Origin: Nectonema munidae
Lineage: Eukaryota > Nematomorpha > Nectonematoida > Nectonematidae
Assembly (NCBI GenBank): GCA_030549495.1
Contig: JAUIRK010001029.1
Location: 620,001-684,000 of the forward strand
Length of the DNA stretch: 64,000 bases
Direction of reading: 5' to 3'
This document shows positions 47,535 through 58,318 of this stretch, one piece after another. A program made the translations under genes and the position numbers. The notes below the pieces were generated by a model that was given only the letters and a program-made list of their open reading frames with translations, was not told the DNA's origin and did no database searches. Positions within the stretch are counted from its first letter, which is position 1; each line of letters starts with the position of its first letter.

Positions 47535-49937
47535 ATGTCAAAAAAGGGTTTACTCACAAACCGCTTGATTCAAAGCACGCAAAGCTTAAGTGAGTTGCTG
47601 CCTCGCACACCTCCCCCCTTTTCCCAAGATTTGTCCAACTTTTTGCGACAGAGGTGCAAAGCGAATGCGAGCAATGAAAACTTTTGGCCATCTCTGCTGA
47701 AGTGCAACTCTGCTAGTTCGGCTCTCAACAGGGAAGCGGACTCACAAAAGTCTTCTTTCTCTCACTCACCAAAGTTGCTCATTTCCAACAACTTCGAAAG
47801 CTTGGACTATGACCCTTGCGAGAACTTACCTGAACAAGAAGCAGAAAAGCACATGTCGTATACCTTGTTCAAGTGGCATGCTATTTGTCGTTGGATCGTC
47901 ATGCTAATGATCGGCGTCTTCACCGCATTTGTTGCATTTTTCATCAATTGTAGCATCAATTTCTTTTACAAGTTTAAGTTACTTCTGCTAGACTACTTTT
48001 TACAAGATTGCGTCTTCGACAATGTCTGCAACTCTCTACCAGCCCTCTTCTTTTGGCTTCTGTGGGCTTCTCTGTTTTGTGGGGTCGCTGTTTTGATGGT
48101 TGTGTATGGCGAAATGGTGACTGCGGGGAGTGGAATTCCTCAAGTCAAATGCTACTTGAATGGCGTTAAAATTCCACACGTGGTTCGCATCAAAACATTG
48201 ATAATTAAGGTTTTCGGTGTGATAGCCTCAGTTGTCGGCGGCCTTATCGTGGGCAAAGAAGGCCCCATGATTCATTCGGGAGCTGTGATCGCTGCTGGTG
48301 TATCGCAGGGTAGATCACGAACTCTCAACTTTGATACCTCCTTTTTTAAAGCGTTCAGGACAGATACGGAAAAAAGAGACTTTATAAGCGCGGGTGCTGC
48401 GGCTGGGGTTTCTGCTGCTTTTGGTGCCCCGCTTGGTGGAGTTCTTTTCAGTCTCGAAGAAGGTGCTAGTTTTTGGAATCAACAACTCACATGGCGTATA
48501 TTATTTGCTTCCATGGTCTCAACATTCACGTTGAATGTCTTATTAAGTGCTTACTCAGGTCATCCTGGCGAACTTTCTAACTCTGGTCTGATTAATTTTG
48601 GCAAACTCAAAGACATTAGCTTCAACATAAGAGAAGTTCCACTTTATCTCCTCTTTGGTTTATTTGGTGGTCTATTGGGGGCGTTATTCAATCACATCAA
48701 CTATCGATTAACTATTTTCAGAAATAGATACATGAAAAAGAAGTTTCTCAAAGTTTTAGAAGTCGTTAGCGTGGCTGCAGCAACTGTATCCATAGGCTTC
48801 CTTTCCGTCTACCTTATGAAAGATTGTCAGCCGATAACAAACACGAACCAAGTTATGCACAAGTTGCAGTACTTTTGTCCTGAAGGCCATTTCAATAGCA
48901 TAGCTTCCCTTATATTCAGTACTCCTGAAGAAAATGTGATAACTCTTTTCCACGCCCCCATCAGCGCCTTCAACTATCGCACACTCTTTTTTCTCTTCTT
49001 CGTTTTCTTCTTCCTTTCTTGTTGGACGTATGGCCTGTGTGTTCCTAGTGGTCTTTTTATTCCCTGCCTTCTAATCGGGGCTACGTGGGGTAGATTGATT
49101 AGCATGATGGTTCAAATCTTCTTTCCTGGAGCGAGTTGGGCTTCCCCGTCTAAAATGGCTTTCGTGGGAGCGGCCGCACAACTAGGTGGTGTTGTAAGAA
49201 TGACCTTGAGTCTTACCGTGATTTTGATAGAAGCGACGGGCAGTATAACTTTTGGGTTGGCTCTAATGCTTGTTCTTGTGTTAGCGAAGTGGATAGGCGA
49301 TTACTTCAACGAAGGAATCTACGATATTCACATAAAACTTCAAGGCGTTCCCATTCTTGGCTGGAACCACCCTCCATTCTCACTCAATATAACTGCGAGT
49401 GAAATTATGAGTCATCCTGTTGTTGTTTTGCGAACAATTGAAAAGATTGGAGATGTCATCTCAACCCTGAAGAATACCACGCATAATGGATTTCCTGTTG
49501 TTGACACGAATTTAGAACACACCCGTTTATCCTTTGGTCGCTTCAGAGGCATCATTTCTCGCTGTCAGTTGCTCACGCTCATTCAACACTTTGCCAAGGA
49601 TAAGCGTAGCTCGAATATGCCAACTTTGGAAGAGTTTAGAAATCAATATCCCCGACGCTTGTATTTAAAGGATTTGAACCTGTCGCCACAAATAACAAAT
49701 CAAAATTTGGATCTGAGACCCTTTATGAAAGCCGGTCCCTACACACTTTTATTCAATGCCACTCTTCCCAGAGTTTTTAGGCTTTTTAGGGCGCTTGGTC
49801 TGCGTCATTTGGTTGTAACGAATGAGAAAAATGAGGTTGTTGGAATGATTACTCGCAAAGACATCGCGAGATACCGATTCCACACGTCATCGGGTAGATC
49901 TGAGCTCAAAGAGATGCAATTTATTCAATTTGATTGA
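47535..49937 (+). CDS. CLCN7: ClC-7-type lysosomal Cl-/H+ exchanger
   Basis: ClC-7 exchanges 2 Cl- for H+ across the lysosome membrane, in vertebrates with the OSTM1 subunit. The 800-residue frame from ATG 47535 is collinear with human CLCN7 (805). The cytosolic N-terminus has FESLDYD (YESLDYD in human). The membrane core carries GSGIPQVKCYLNGVKIPHVV (residues 198-217), GKEGPMIHSG with the gating Glu near 242, and SLEEGASFWN with the proton Glu near 309. SGLFIPCLLIGA and GAAAQLGGVVRMTLS follow. Two C-terminal CBS domains (TASEIMSHPVVVL; LPRVFRLFRALGLRHLVV) complete it. No intron, stop or frameshift is seen, though animal CLCN7 genes usually have many exons. Its DNA is visibly less AT-rich than its flanks. 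It is either a gene that lost its introns or a functional retrocopy. Confidence 0.95.
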   Translation: MSKKGLLTNRLIQSTQSLSELLPRTPPPFSQDLSNFLRQRCKANASNENFWPSLLKCNSASSALNREADSQKSSFSHSPKLLISNNFESLDYDPCENLPEQEAEKHMSYTLFKWHAICRWIVMLMIGVFTAFVAFFINCSINFFYKFKLLLLDYFLQDCVFDNVCNSLPALFFWLLWASLFCGVAVLMVVYGEMVTAGSGIPQVKCYLNGVKIPHVVRIKTLIIKVFGVIASVVGGLIVGKEGPMIHSGAVIAAGVSQGRSRTLNFDTSFFKAFRTDTEKRDFISAGAAAGVSAAFGAPLGGVLFSLEEGASFWNQQLTWRILFASMVSTFTLNVLLSAYSGHPGELSNSGLINFGKLKDISFNIREVPLYLLFGLFGGLLGALFNHINYRLTIFRNRYMKKKFLKVLEVVSVAAATVSIGFLSVYLMKDCQPITNTNQVMHKLQYFCPEGHFNSIASLIFSTPEENVITLFHAPISAFNYRTLFFLFFVFFFLSCWTYGLCVPSGLFIPCLLIGATWGRLISMMVQIFFPGASWASPSKMAFVGAAAQLGGVVRMTLSLTVILIEATGSITFGLALMLVLVLAKWIGDYFNEGIYDIHIKLQGVPILGWNHPPFSLNITASEIMSHPVVVLRTIEKIGDVISTLKNTTHNGFPVVDTNLEHTRLSFGRFRGIISRCQLLTLIQHFAKDKRSSNMPTLEEFRNQYPRRLYLKDLNLSPQITNQNLDLRPFMKAGPYTLLFNATLPRVFRLFRALGLRHLVVTNEKNEVVGMITRKDIARYRFHTSSGRSELKEMQFIQFD

Positions 49938-50053
49938 AATACAATTCGAATTTCTCAATTACAATTACAAATTATCTATGTTATTCATTATAGATGCCTA
50001 ACACAGTATTTTTTTATTCATTTCATTTATAAAGTTATTTTTTACAATTATAC

Positions 50054-50059
50054 AATAAA
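50054..50059 (+). promoter_or_regulatory. Poly(A) signal of CLCN7
   Basis: AATAAA in a T/A-rich stretch about 115 bases after the stop. Confidence 0.55.
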
Positions 50060-50845
50060 TATTTTATAAATAGCGCCCAATTTTATTATTTTTTCTTTTC
50101 AATTCTTTGATGAATTCACCTTTTTTAATTAGTGTGTGTATATTTTTAAGCAATACACTTTTTCATAAACTTTTCAATATCTTTTATCTAATTCCATAGT
50201 TTAACAGTAGGGCACACGCGTCTTTGTCACGCCTTTTGCCACTTCAAGGCATCATTTCTCGATGTTAGTTGAAGTGTAAGATAAGAATCTCTCACTTCAC
50301 TAAATTAGACGTTACCGTATTAAGACAAACAAGGCAACTATTATGGCAAATAGATGATATTGCAAAAATTTCTGAAGTTAATTGCACGCGCTTGAAAAAG
50401 TTTCCAGTTAAAAATCAAATGGCTCATCCACAAAAATCTTTACGTTTATTTTAAGATTATTCAAGTAAATAATTCAATGCCAAATTTTAACTGCGTGCTG
50501 GTTTTTTATCCTCATTTTCTTCCTCTGAAGAATTCAAGGGTTTTTACGGTTAGGTAGTGGTGCTCTGGCGACCCGATTCTAGCCCTGTTAGTAATAAAGC
50601 TATCACTAGACATTAAGATTGTTTCCCACATTGTGAGCGTTCGCGTTAGGATTGTATTTTTCACTCAGCTGTATGTATATATTTGAAACATACATTCTTG
50701 TAAAATTATACATTTGAATGTATAGTTATGCAGTAACGAGGGCCGGTATTAGGCGTTTAGTGGAATGGAAAGTCCAGGTAGACCTGGACTCAGCATTCCA
50801 GGCGGGACCTCTGAAAGGATGTGTTAGAACGTCACAACCCATTAA
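50060..50845. other. Stretch between CLCN7 and MITE
   Basis: Contains a short CLCN7-like fragment (50241-50273), an unassigned plus-strand frame (50269-50454) and, near 50740-50810, a GGGCCGGTATTAGGCG scrap typical of hAT termini. No intact gene. Confidence 0.4.
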
Positions 50846-50846
50846 C

Positions 50847-51217
50847 GCCCATTATCCCATAAGTGGGATGTAAACTTCAACATTAAAAATAAAAAATATT
50901 TTTTAACTTTTAGTTTTTTAATAGTTACTATCATTCTCTTCAATCCTTTATAACTTTATAAAATTTTTTTTTATTCAATTTGACTATTTTTTTTATATAA
51001 AATTCAATATTTTTTAAAGCAAGTTTTGGAAATTTTTTGATTAATTTACTTATTGATTCAAATCTATCTAAAAACACCAAGTAAGTATCTCACATAATTC
51101 AGTATATAAAGAAAACATTTCATTAATATAAATTATGTGATCAAATTTGTTTTATATATTGCAAAATTATAAAAATTTACGATCACACATTAGCATCCCA
51201 CTTATGGGATAATGGGC
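50847..51217. mobile_element. 371-bp MITE with 24-bp inverted repeats
   Basis: GCCCATTATCCCATAAGTGG at the left is matched by CCACTTATGGGATAATGGGC at the right, each extended by four further bases. TTAA precedes the left end by one base but not the right, so the family is unclear. Interior is AT-rich and non-coding. Confidence 0.8.
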
Positions 51218-51533
51218 AGAAGACGCAAATTTATTCTTATCTTGAATATTTTCTAAATTTCGATAGTGTCATTTATATAATGCATGTATAAATGGTTGTA
51301 GACGATTTATTGAAATTTCAAAAACCATAAATTAAGCATGTCACAGTATTCACTTTGATCATTTTTTGATCAGGCAACAAAATTGACATGATTGATGACC
51401 TAAAATTTCAATAAATAGCCGTTTACTGTATAAATTGTGCTGTCTAAAGCTGTAATAACAGCTGCATTATATATTGTCAAAAAATAAATGCTTCCTCTTT
51501 ATAATGCCTATACATTATGTGTTATAAGCAGGG

Positions 51534-52612
51534 CGAGGAAAAATTGAAAAAAATTGACTTTTACTCAGAGAAAAAATTGACTTTATTGACTTTTTAAAGT
51601 TTCATTGAATTGAACAACTATGAACACTTTAGAGAAAGTATTGAAAATAATTTCAAAGAATCCATGACTTTGTAATACAGCAACATATAATTAATATTTT
51701 CTGATTTAAAATTCGATCATTTTCTAGCACTTTTTTCAGTTTAGAAAAAGATCCTTCTACTTCTAAAGTTAAAACTTGACCATTTTGTAATTTGGGATAA
51801 GTACTGCGAGAGATTTGAGAGTTTTCCATATTCATGATTTTATTGATTTCATTTTATTTGAATCTATTTTCAAGATAACTTTTAACGCCACATTCGTCTT
51901 AAATGAAATAATGTTGAAGAAACAAGTAAAGGCATCTTCGACTGAAAAAGTCTCTATGTTGACTTTTTCCGACTAAATCAATGAATCGTTAATATTCTGA
52001 TTATTGTTAGCAAGTTTTAACACAGATTTTCTTTTTTTAACAATTTCTTTATATTTGGCAATAAAATTCCATCATCTTCATCATTAATTTCTTCACTGCT
52101 GGAAGATTTTAATGAAAATATTTTGCTGCTTGCAACCAATTTGTCAATTTCGTTACAATTGGAACTGAAGTGTTGCCGATATGTTTGAAAAGAGAACGTC
52201 TTTTTCTATTACTAATTTTGAATGATTTAAAGCCGGTATTCTGCAATTTTGCAGGATAACTTAACTTTTAAGGTAAACTTGTGTAAAAGATGTGAAAAAC
52301 ATGCAATGATAAAAAAGTTTGGGAATAAAATTCCATAATTTCTGCAGCGGATATATCGTATGTAACAGCGTTTGGCAACAAAAATATTTGTCTTACAAAA
52401 AACTTTTTCATGTTTAACCACAGTCTGGCAAACTTTACAGTAAAACCTTTTATTAGATGAAAAAAAGCCCAACTATTGTGGAAGTGTTGATATAAAGAAG
52501 AAATCTTGTATGTATCGCTTATAACAATTTTAAGCACATTGAATCAAAAAGCGTTAAATATAAAAATTGACTTTATTGACCTAAACTCGAAAAATTGACT
52601 TTAATTGACTTG
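51534..52612. mobile_element. Second copy of the hAT element at 26942, right end missing
   Basis: Starts CAGGGCGAGGAAAAATTG and follows the 26942 copy in the same orientation for about 1 kb. It has additional coding-like sequence that the other copy lost, then stops after TTGACTTTAATTGACTT without reaching the CACCCTG terminus. The minus-strand frame at 52227-52472 includes YCKVCQTVVKHEKVFC. Confidence 0.75.
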
Positions 52613-53172
52613 CAACACTAACCTAATAGTGTTGAATGAAAAACATCGAATGAGTATTTCAGCTATATTAAATTTGTGAAATTTAAAATCCATCTGGAGA
52701 AAAAATTTATTTTCAAGTAAATCAAAGCATGAATGAGTATTGCTTTCTTAATTAATGAATCTTTTCTAGTCATTGACGTAAAATATAAAGAAGCTGAAAA
52801 TGGCTTGTCAACAGGAGACAATGTCGACTCTACTTCTCAGTCATGCTTAACTGGAGTACTGAAGATAAATTAGTAAAAAACATAGTGCTATTTTTTAAAG
52901 TCATTTTTCAATCATTTTGTTTCTTATTGAAAACATTTTTTGTTAGCTCATTTCATTCCAGAAAGAGCAATGCAGATTAAGTACTTTGAAATAAAAGTAC
53001 CTTAAAGTCAATTAGTCGTCTGCGCCAGTTAAAACTGACGCTGTGATGAAATCTTTGTAACAATATAGAAGCATTGAAATTTGGGTCACTTGCAAAACTG
53101 AATTGATATTTGTGAGTGTAATTTAGTCTTTAATTTTGTACACTAATATTTCAGAGAATTTTTAATTTTTGG
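52613..53172. other. Upstream of TANGO2; possible orphan exon
   Basis: After TTTTCTAG (52763-52770) a frame reads VIDVKYKEAENGLSTGDNVD and ends at TAG near 52873. This could be a terminal exon of an unknown gene. An acceptor-like AATATTTCAG ends at 53154, 18 bases before the TANGO2 start codon, so a 5'-UTR intron or trans-splice site is possible. Confidence 0.35.
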
Positions 53173-54165
53173 ATGTGTATAACATTCGTGTACTTAAACA
53201 ATGAAGCTAAAATGTCCCCATTTAAATTATTCATCGCATCCAACAGAGATGAGGTGTTTAGCAGGGCATCTTGCCCGGCATCTCTTTCAAAAGTTGATGG
53301 CTCTGAGATCATTTGTGGAAAGGATTTAACTTACCCGGATGACTTTGGAAGCTGGCTTGCTGTTTCCAAGAATGGCAGATTGGGCGTTTTACTTAACATC
53401 GTTGTGGGAGAGGCGAACGTTGGTCGTAGTCAGAATTTGAAAAGTCGCGGGAAGATAGTGATCGACTTCATCAACTCATCTTCTCCTCTTCATTTCTTGA
53501 AGGAGTTGTCATCGAATTCGCGTGTTTATGCGCCATTCAAGCTTCTCGCTTTCCAAGTCAGTGGGAAGGATGGCGATGAACTGAATGAAAATGCTAAATC
53601 CATATGTTTCAATGAAAAAAGCAGTTTTGCTATTTACTTGAACAGTGAGCGCGGATACATGTGTACTCTTCCTTCAAACTCTACCTATGCCTTCTCAAAC
53701 TCTGTCTACGATGAAATACTCTTTAAATTTACTAATAAAGACCACCGATATATTGGCAATAAGACTTGGCGCAAGGTTATTCGTGGTAGAAACATCATGC
53801 AGAGCATATTGTACAAAAACCAAATGGACAAAAGCTCTCAACACAAAGAAGATTTGGAGAAAGAGATATTCGCAAAGCTTTTACAAGATAGGAAACAATG
53901 TTACCCTGATGAATATTTGTTTCGTGAATATCACAATTTTAATAAATATCTTGATATCAAGACTAGATCTTCTATATTTATTCTTCCCAGTGTTATTCCC
54001 ATTTCAAATGAAGTTTATGGTACCAGATGCCAAACTGTGGTTTCAGTAGATTTTCAAAACGATGTGCGATACGTTGAAAAGAGTTTAAATGTTTCGAACG
54101 ATCTCTCAAGGATTCCTGATGAGTGTACTTGGACTGGAAATAAAGTTTTTTCATTCAAAATTTAA
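53173..54165 (+). CDS. TANGO2: TANGO2 homologue (NRDE-domain protein)
   Basis: TANGO2 is a cytosolic/mitochondrial NRDE protein; its loss in humans causes metabolic crises, and roles in ER-Golgi transport, lipid balance and heme handling have been proposed. The 330-residue frame starts MCITFVYL with the invariant Cys2 expected of this Ntn-hydrolase-like fold. The name-giving N-R-D-E motif is at 24-27 in IASNRDEVFSR. FGSWLAVSKNGRLGVLLN, TYAFSNSVYDE and, near the end, GTRCQTVVSVDF match conserved blocks. Human TANGO2 is 276 residues; the extra length falls in loops around residues 190-260. A Lys/Gln-rich insert there (QMDKSSQHKEDLEKE) is unusual. No intron is visible although animal TANGO2 genes usually have several. 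The start is fixed by Cys2. Confidence 0.92.
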   Translation: MCITFVYLNNEAKMSPFKLFIASNRDEVFSRASCPASLSKVDGSEIICGKDLTYPDDFGSWLAVSKNGRLGVLLNIVVGEANVGRSQNLKSRGKIVIDFINSSSPLHFLKELSSNSRVYAPFKLLAFQVSGKDGDELNENAKSICFNEKSSFAIYLNSERGYMCTLPSNSTYAFSNSVYDEILFKFTNKDHRYIGNKTWRKVIRGRNIMQSILYKNQMDKSSQHKEDLEKEIFAKLLQDRKQCYPDEYLFREYHNFNKYLDIKTRSSIFILPSVIPISNEVYGTRCQTVVSVDFQNDVRYVEKSLNVSNDLSRIPDECTWTGNKVFSFKI

Positions 54166-55389
54166 TTTATGTTTCCTATTTATTTAACCCATTTGCTAAA
54201 ATTAATTTCAATTATTAGACTTTGAATAAATTTTATTTATTCGTCTTTTAAATCTTTATATTTAAAAAACATAGAAGCTAAAAAAAAGCTCAAAAGTCTC
54301 TCTTTCGTTCAATTCTCCTAAGAACATTCTCTCTTCTCCCTCCATTGCTAATCTTGACATCAGAAACCCTAGAAACTTTAAAGAATCCGTTAAAGCTCTT
54401 TTATATTTTCAATATTTTTCTCATGACTCTATATAAATATAAATATATATCTCATACTTTTAATTTATATTATATATCATTTAAAGTTAATGTTTATTAG
54501 TTGGTTATTTTTTTTTCGTTCTTGTAAATTATTATGTTTTTTTTTCATGTCTATCCATCTGGGTATGAAGAAATCACGATGAGGCCATGAAGCTTCCTTT
54601 TTCTCTCCCAATGGCAGGCCACATTAAAAGATTTCATTTTGATTTATTTCATCTGATATTATGTTTTTTTTCTTCTTCTTCAACATAGAAGCACAAAGTA
54701 TTTTTGACACCTCCACAAATTTGTTCAAAAATTGTTCAAATTTTTCAATATAAACAAATACACAAAATAAATATTCCATCGTCTCACCGCTAAAACACCG
54801 TACAGCAAATAAGGTGTTTTTTATAAATACATTATGATTGATCGTGAATGTATAATATTAAAAAAAATTCAAACTTGACGCTTACACATACACTTAAAAA
54901 CACCGGCATAAAAGTGCATTTAATCATGCTGTCCGATTTATCCCAGTTTTAGCGTTCGCAGTATATACGGTGTGTGCGTGCATGCTAAAGATCTGTAGGT
55001 TACATACAATTCTTTGCAGGGTAGTTTCAAGATCTTATCTTGAATATGATATAAGTCTGGATTATGTCTTTTTCTCTAGTTTTAAAGTGGTTGATAAGTT
55101 TTAACCCAGTTTATTAGTACAAAATGAACAGATTTAACAATTAATATGTAAAAAATTCTTTTGTGCTTTGAATGACTTGTTCGATAAAATCTTTGTGATT
55201 TGTGAGCAAAATAATACCAAGTTTCTTCAAATTGGCGAATCAATTTTGTCAAATAAAATGTTCTACATTAAATTTGATGCTTTTACTCTTTATTATTTGG
55301 GTTTTCTTTGATTCAAATTCAAATTTTTACTGTAAATTTGTGATCATTTTTACGAAAATTTTCTGTCTAGAGACTTTGTATTGGAAGAG
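54166..55389. other. Intergenic between TANGO2 and MECR
   Basis: AATAAA at 54225-54230 is the likely TANGO2 poly(A) signal. The rest is AT-rich with T-runs. No further gene or element recognised. Confidence 0.5.
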
Positions 55390-56451
55390 ATGTTTCACAA
55401 AACTGCCTTTACCTCACGAATGTTTTCTTCTTGCAGAGAGCTGGTATTTGAAAAGCATGGAAACGTACTTGATGCCTTACAACTCAAAACGAGCAAGATT
55501 CCAAAACCTGGTTTAGAAGAGGTGATGGTAAAAATGAAAGCTTGTTCCGTAAATCCAGCCGATTTGGGCTTTGTTCGAGGAATCTACGGTTTCAAGGCCA
55601 AGAACTTTCCCTCTCACGTTGGAATGGAAGGGTATGGAGAAGTGCTGGAAGTTGGGGAAAATGTGAAGAGCTTGAGGTGCGGTGATAGTGTGCTTTTGTT
55701 ACCCTTAACAAACGCCGTGATTGGCTCTTGGAGATCTCACCTAGTAGTGGACGAAAAGCATTTATTCAAATTTGAAGCAGCGGATGAGATGGTAGATGCA
55801 GGTGTTTACGCGTATGCCGTCATAAACCCACTGACTGCCTTCTTTCTTCTGACAGAGATCGTTGATTTGAAGCGAAATGATGTGATTCTTCAGAATGCGA
55901 GTAATAGCGGAGTTGGAAGGTTTATCATTCAACTTTGCAAGAAGTATCATCTCTCTTCGATTAATATTGTGCGAGACCGAAACAGTTTTGAAAGTATTCG
56001 TGATGAACTGATCTCACTTGGAGCTTCTTATGTGTTGAAGGATTCTGATCTCCTGTCCAATCATGGGTTAAGTGAAATTTTAAAACAATTTGATCATCCT
56101 AAATTGGCGTTAGACTGTGTTTGTGGAAATCTTGGCAGCAAATTTATCTATTTTAAGCCTGAGATTCACGTTGTGTATGGCTCTCTTTCATTGAAACCTC
56201 TAACTATTTCTTCTTCCAACCTAATATTTGATGGAACGCATGTTCGAGGCTTTTGGCTGAGCAGCTACACACACAATTACTTGTCATGTGAACAAAAATT
56301 ACAAAGTGTGATTGCAACAATACTTTCCTATTTTGCTGATGGCACCCTCAAGCCTTTACCAATTAAAAGGTTTGCTTTGGAAGAGTACAAAGGCGCTATT
56401 GATTTGATTCTTAGGGGCTTTTCAAACTGTAAAGTTATTTTCACATTTTGA
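55390..56451 (+). CDS. MECR: Mitochondrial trans-2-enoyl-CoA/ACP reductase
   Basis: MECR performs the last step of mitochondrial fatty acid synthesis: NADPH-dependent reduction of trans-2-enoyl thioesters, which feeds lipoic acid supply. The 353-residue frame has the MDR fold in order. RELVFEKHGN opens the domain; NPADLGFVRGIYGF has the catalytic Tyr at residue 66; GMEGYGEVLEVGENVKSL, the cofactor loop NASNSGVGRFIIQLCKK, INIVRDR, LALDCVCG and HVRGFWLSSY follow. The first 15 residues (MFHKTAFTSRMFSSC) are basic, hydroxylated and acid-free, as in a mitochondrial presequence. However, TTTTCTTCTTGCAG immediately before RELVF (ending 55436) is also a good splice acceptor, so the true N-terminus may come from an upstream exon. 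AATAAA lies at 56550-56555. Confidence 0.92.
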   Translation: MFHKTAFTSRMFSSCRELVFEKHGNVLDALQLKTSKIPKPGLEEVMVKMKACSVNPADLGFVRGIYGFKAKNFPSHVGMEGYGEVLEVGENVKSLRCGDSVLLLPLTNAVIGSWRSHLVVDEKHLFKFEAADEMVDAGVYAYAVINPLTAFFLLTEIVDLKRNDVILQNASNSGVGRFIIQLCKKYHLSSINIVRDRNSFESIRDELISLGASYVLKDSDLLSNHGLSEILKQFDHPKLALDCVCGNLGSKFIYFKPEIHVVYGSLSLKPLTISSSNLIFDGTHVRGFWLSSYTHNYLSCEQKLQSVIATILSYFADGTLKPLPIKRFALEEYKGAIDLILRGFSNCKVIFTF

Positions 56452-56710
56452 AATTATTCATCAGTCCTCCCTCTTTGCGGTACATCTTTTTGTTTGTCTC
56501 AATTTCTTTTATACTACGTCCAATTAAGTATACATGTATTTATTTATGGAATAAACACTTTGAAGTGTTAAATTTCCACTTTTTTAAAAAAAAAGCTTGT
56601 ATGAATAGAATATTTAATAACTGCCTTTCTTGTATACCAATTTTTTTTAACTCATATCATATTAAAGTCTTATGAATTTTAAGAGTATTTCAGTTATATA
56701 TTCTTAAAAT

Positions 56711-57264
56711 CAGGACCGGTTGCAAGCCGCTTTAAGCGATGTTATAAAATTGGGCCCCGTGCCTTGAAGGGGCCCCACACCTGTGGGCTAAGGTAAAATG
56801 AAAAGTGAGATAATCTTTTTCATAATATTAATTTATTATGCATGGGAAATTTAGTAAATTATTGTTATGTCATCTCCCTTAGCAATGGCAAATTTTTTCC
56901 ACTTTTCAATGCGAAGTGGGAGAAATATGGCGTATTTTTTTCTTACTTTTTTCAACATTTAAATTTTCTACACCTTCAAATTCCAAAAAAGAACTTTGAA
57001 AGATTTGCTAATAAAAAAGCTAGAGCAGTCTTTTTCTAAAAGAGTGAATGTAATTGCCTAATTTGCCTCCCAAAATAAAATATGTAATTTGCCTCTGTTT
57101 CCATATTGCCTTTAAATTTTCTTATACCAATCATAAAATGTCTATTTTTTAGTTTGTGTGTGTTTTTATTCATATGAAATATAAAAACCGATAAATTTTA
57201 CTATGTAGAGTAGGGGCCCTTCTATCAGATTTCTAATTGCCCCCAATTCCTAGCACCGGCTATG
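56711..57264. mobile_element. hAT MITE with perfect 8-bp target duplication
   Basis: CTTAAAAT flanks both ends (56703-56710, 57265-57272). The ends CAGGACCGGTTGCAAG and CTAGCACCGGCTATG form a worn inverted repeat, and GGGCCCC motifs lie inside each end. No coding capacity recognised. Confidence 0.88.
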
Positions 57265-57697
57265 CTTAAAATCCAGCACGAGTTTACGTGAATTTTTTAA
57301 GATAACTTTTTTTAGGAAAAAAACGGGAATTTTTGTATTCAAAATAGTGAATCTTACATAATGATTCAAGTCTAAAATTTACATAGTTGAACGCAAACTC
57401 TTTTACCTACATTTCAAGTCATATATACACACTCCTTAATAACCTAACTTCCTTTTCTACCTCCTTCAAATATATCACTTTTTTCACAGACTCGCAAAAT
57501 TTAATAAATGATCTAAAACTTGAAAACAAAATCTCACATTCAACTTAAAATTCAATTAAAATTAAACTTAAAAGTTTCATAATTTCTTTTATTATTATTT
57601 ATAGAATAGATAAGAGAAAAGTGAGATCTATTCACTTTTTCCTTATTTTTTCATATTTTTTGCCAAAGTTTTGTATTTAACATTATCCAGCGATTAA

Positions 57698-58318
57698 AAG
57701 CATATTCTAATTCAGAGACGGATCTAGAAATTATCATTACGGGAGGGGGGGGGGGCGGATTTTACTAAACTTGAACTCAAATTTGAAGCATATAAATTTA
57801 AGCTTTATCAAAATTTTTAAGCTATTTTTATCTTATTTTGGGTAATAGTTTAATAAAAATCGAAAATTGACTTTTTATCATAAAACTTAGAGTATCATAA
57901 TAATATATCAAAAAATTATAAGTGTCTAGGACACTTTTTAGCATACATATCAATAATGATGTCAACATCCAATCGAATATCTTCGTGAACAAAAAGAAGA
58001 ATGAGAGAATTAAAACGATCCTCATTCATTGAACTGCGAAGTGAATTGATGTGGTAAAACTTGATGTGTAACAAATTTAGAAAAAAAAATTGGATAAAAT
58101 AAAAGTAATAAGTGTCACACTTAACTATGATTGAAACATAAAAAACTTTTTAGGGCTTCTCACTTTAGAGAAAGATTGAATCTAAAAAACGAGTTGCAGA
58201 AATCATCATAATATTTGAGTTCTACGAAAAGAATTAGATCAAGAATAATTGGAAATGCAATTTGGGGGGGGGGCGTACGCTGGTTTCGCCTCCTTTAAAT
58301 CCGCCAGTGAATATGCTT
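57698..58318. mobile_element. Inverted-repeat element with poly(G), family uncertain
   Basis: AAGCATATTC at 57698 and its reverse at 58309-58318 enclose CAGAGACGGAT and ATCCGCCAGTG, also inverted. A poly(G) run follows each end (57742-57755 and 58264-58273). The CAGNGGCGGAT ends look hAT-like, but no 8-bp direct duplication was found. Confidence 0.6.

Noticed and set aside
47535-49937. Horizontal transfer of CLCN7 because its base composition differs from the flanks
   Set aside because: The protein is a typical animal ClC-7 and TANGO2 and MECR show the same contrast; coding constraint explains it.
55202-55516. Separate 104-residue ORF before MECR
   Set aside because: It overlaps the MECR start in another frame, is Phe/Leu-rich from AT bias and has no recognisable motif.
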